Shown one piece after another: positions 63,231 to 64,000 of a DNA stretch of 64,000 nt. Both the position numbers and the translations under genes were made by a program. The notes beneath the pieces are model-generated. The model was not told where the DNA came from and ran no database searches. It saw only the letters and a list, made by a program, of their open reading frames with translations. Location of the stretch: contig NC_092808.1 of the NCBI RefSeq assembly GCF_040954645.1, forward strand, positions 20,570,232 to 20,634,231, in the 5' to 3' direction. The stretch comes from Diabrotica undecimpunctata. Lineage: Eukaryota > Arthropoda > Insecta > Coleoptera > Chrysomelidae. Position 1 is the first letter of the stretch. Each line of letters starts with the position of its first letter.

Positions 63231-64000
63231 TACATGCCGGTACTCTATTAATTGATGGTTGAAAGAACATGGTTCAAACTATCTTGTATTGTTGATTGGA
63301 GAACTCAGGTCAACTATTGTAATTGTTTAACAGTAAACGGGGAAGTTCTTGAGGAGACAGATTTTATCCAATGAAGTAGAGATAGGTGAAATGTAATTGT
63401 TTGTTTGATGAAAGTAATGTTCTATACCATTAAGTTCTTTAAAGTTATTTATATTTATTCTGGAGATATATTTATGAAATGTGTGTTATTTATTGAGATT
63501 TTTATGTTTTGTTTTGGAAGGTGACAGTTGTAAGACAATGAATAAGAATAGATGTACAAATTGTGTGGGTGTGCAATTATATCAGCTTGTAATTATCAAA
63601 TTTCTTTGATAAAGTTATGTTGCAATATGTGGCAAATTGTTTTAAAGTCCAATATATACAGTTAAAATTAAAATTGAGACACTTTAATACACACAGAAAA
63701 CATTTAAAAAGGGGGGAGGATTTTAAAAAGAACTACATATCTTACTTGGAGACAATGAGTTTTTTATGTTATATATCAGATTTTAGAGGTAAACTTGACA
63801 AATGTAGGTTAAAGTGTGACAGTTCTTCTTCTATTTTAAATGCTGTAAGTTAAGTTATCTAGTTTATGAAATAAGCTGATATTAATAAATGTCTAAAATT
63901 TTTAAAAAATTTTTAATTTTAGATATCAAAGTTATTTGATGTGTTAATATTGGCATACTTTAACAAACTTTAAATAATTAGATTTCAATGTAACAATATA
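63231..64000. other. Non-coding right edge
   Basis: No recognisable gene. A 78-codon frame at 63617-63853 has no known motif and biased AT-rich codons; I do not call it a gene. Confidence 0.45.

Noticed and set aside
63617..63853. 78-codon frame near the right edge
   Set aside because: No recognisable domain, no splice or promoter context; chance length in this composition.
1..64000. tRNA or rRNA genes
   Set aside because: Looked for cloverleaf boxes and conserved rRNA phrases on both strands by eye; none seen. A tRNAscan run would settle it.

Overview
This window looks like a stretch of a large, AT-rich, repeat-dense arthropod genome, most likely an insect and plausibly a beetle. The reasons are spliced genes with short GT-AG introns, secreted single-domain C-type lectins, and many insect-type transposons: RTE-like and jockey-like LINEs, Penelope, Helitron, pogo, PIF/Harbinger, piggyBac, mariner-type and Crypton-like elements. 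The species cannot be named from the sequence alone. No rRNA, tRNA, CRISPR array or bacterial-style operon was seen.

The only convincing host genes are three paralogous secreted C-type lectins of 160, 159 and 157 aa. Their exons are scattered between transposons: lectin 1 at 26180-30862 (+), lectin 2 at 35465-42208 (+) and lectin 3 at 47549-62332 (-). All three have four coding exons, intron phases 1/0/1, a tiny first intron (52-59 bp) and a fixed third exon (109 bp). Lectins 1 and 2 carry EPN plus WND calcium/sugar motifs. Lectin 3 has EPD. GATA-type motifs lie upstream of all three.

Layout. 1-8 kb: decayed pseudogenes (arthropod repeat family, jockey-like RT, tyrosine recombinase, RTE LINE). 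8.66-10.98 kb: a palindromic Helitron with two inverted 3' termini, helicase remains and a later retroposon insertion. 11-16 kb: LINE scraps and a perfect-looking 513-bp tandem duplication. 16.5-20.2 kb: a nearly full-length LINE broken by a nested RTE copy with an 11-bp target duplication. 20.9-25.8 kb: a jockey relic, a piggyBac relic with a TTAA end, and an RTE carrying a tiny snap-back insertion. 26-42 kb: lectins 1 and 2, with introns full of LINE, Penelope and mariner-type elements. 42.5-47 kb: LINEs and a TIR element carrying a SAP-domain exon. 47.5-62.3 kb: lectin 3. Its intron 3 holds a candidate undescribed DNA transposon (49.86-54.05 kb). Its intron 2 holds a LINE > Harbinger > pogo nest. 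62.3-64 kb: lectin 3 promoter region and a dispersed repeat.

The transposons do not form one functional system. Their interest is in their structures: the palindromic Helitron, the DDE-like family present in two copies, hammerhead-like folds in several repeats, and the nested insertions that give relative ages. All calls are by eye from translation and motif recognition; no database search was run.
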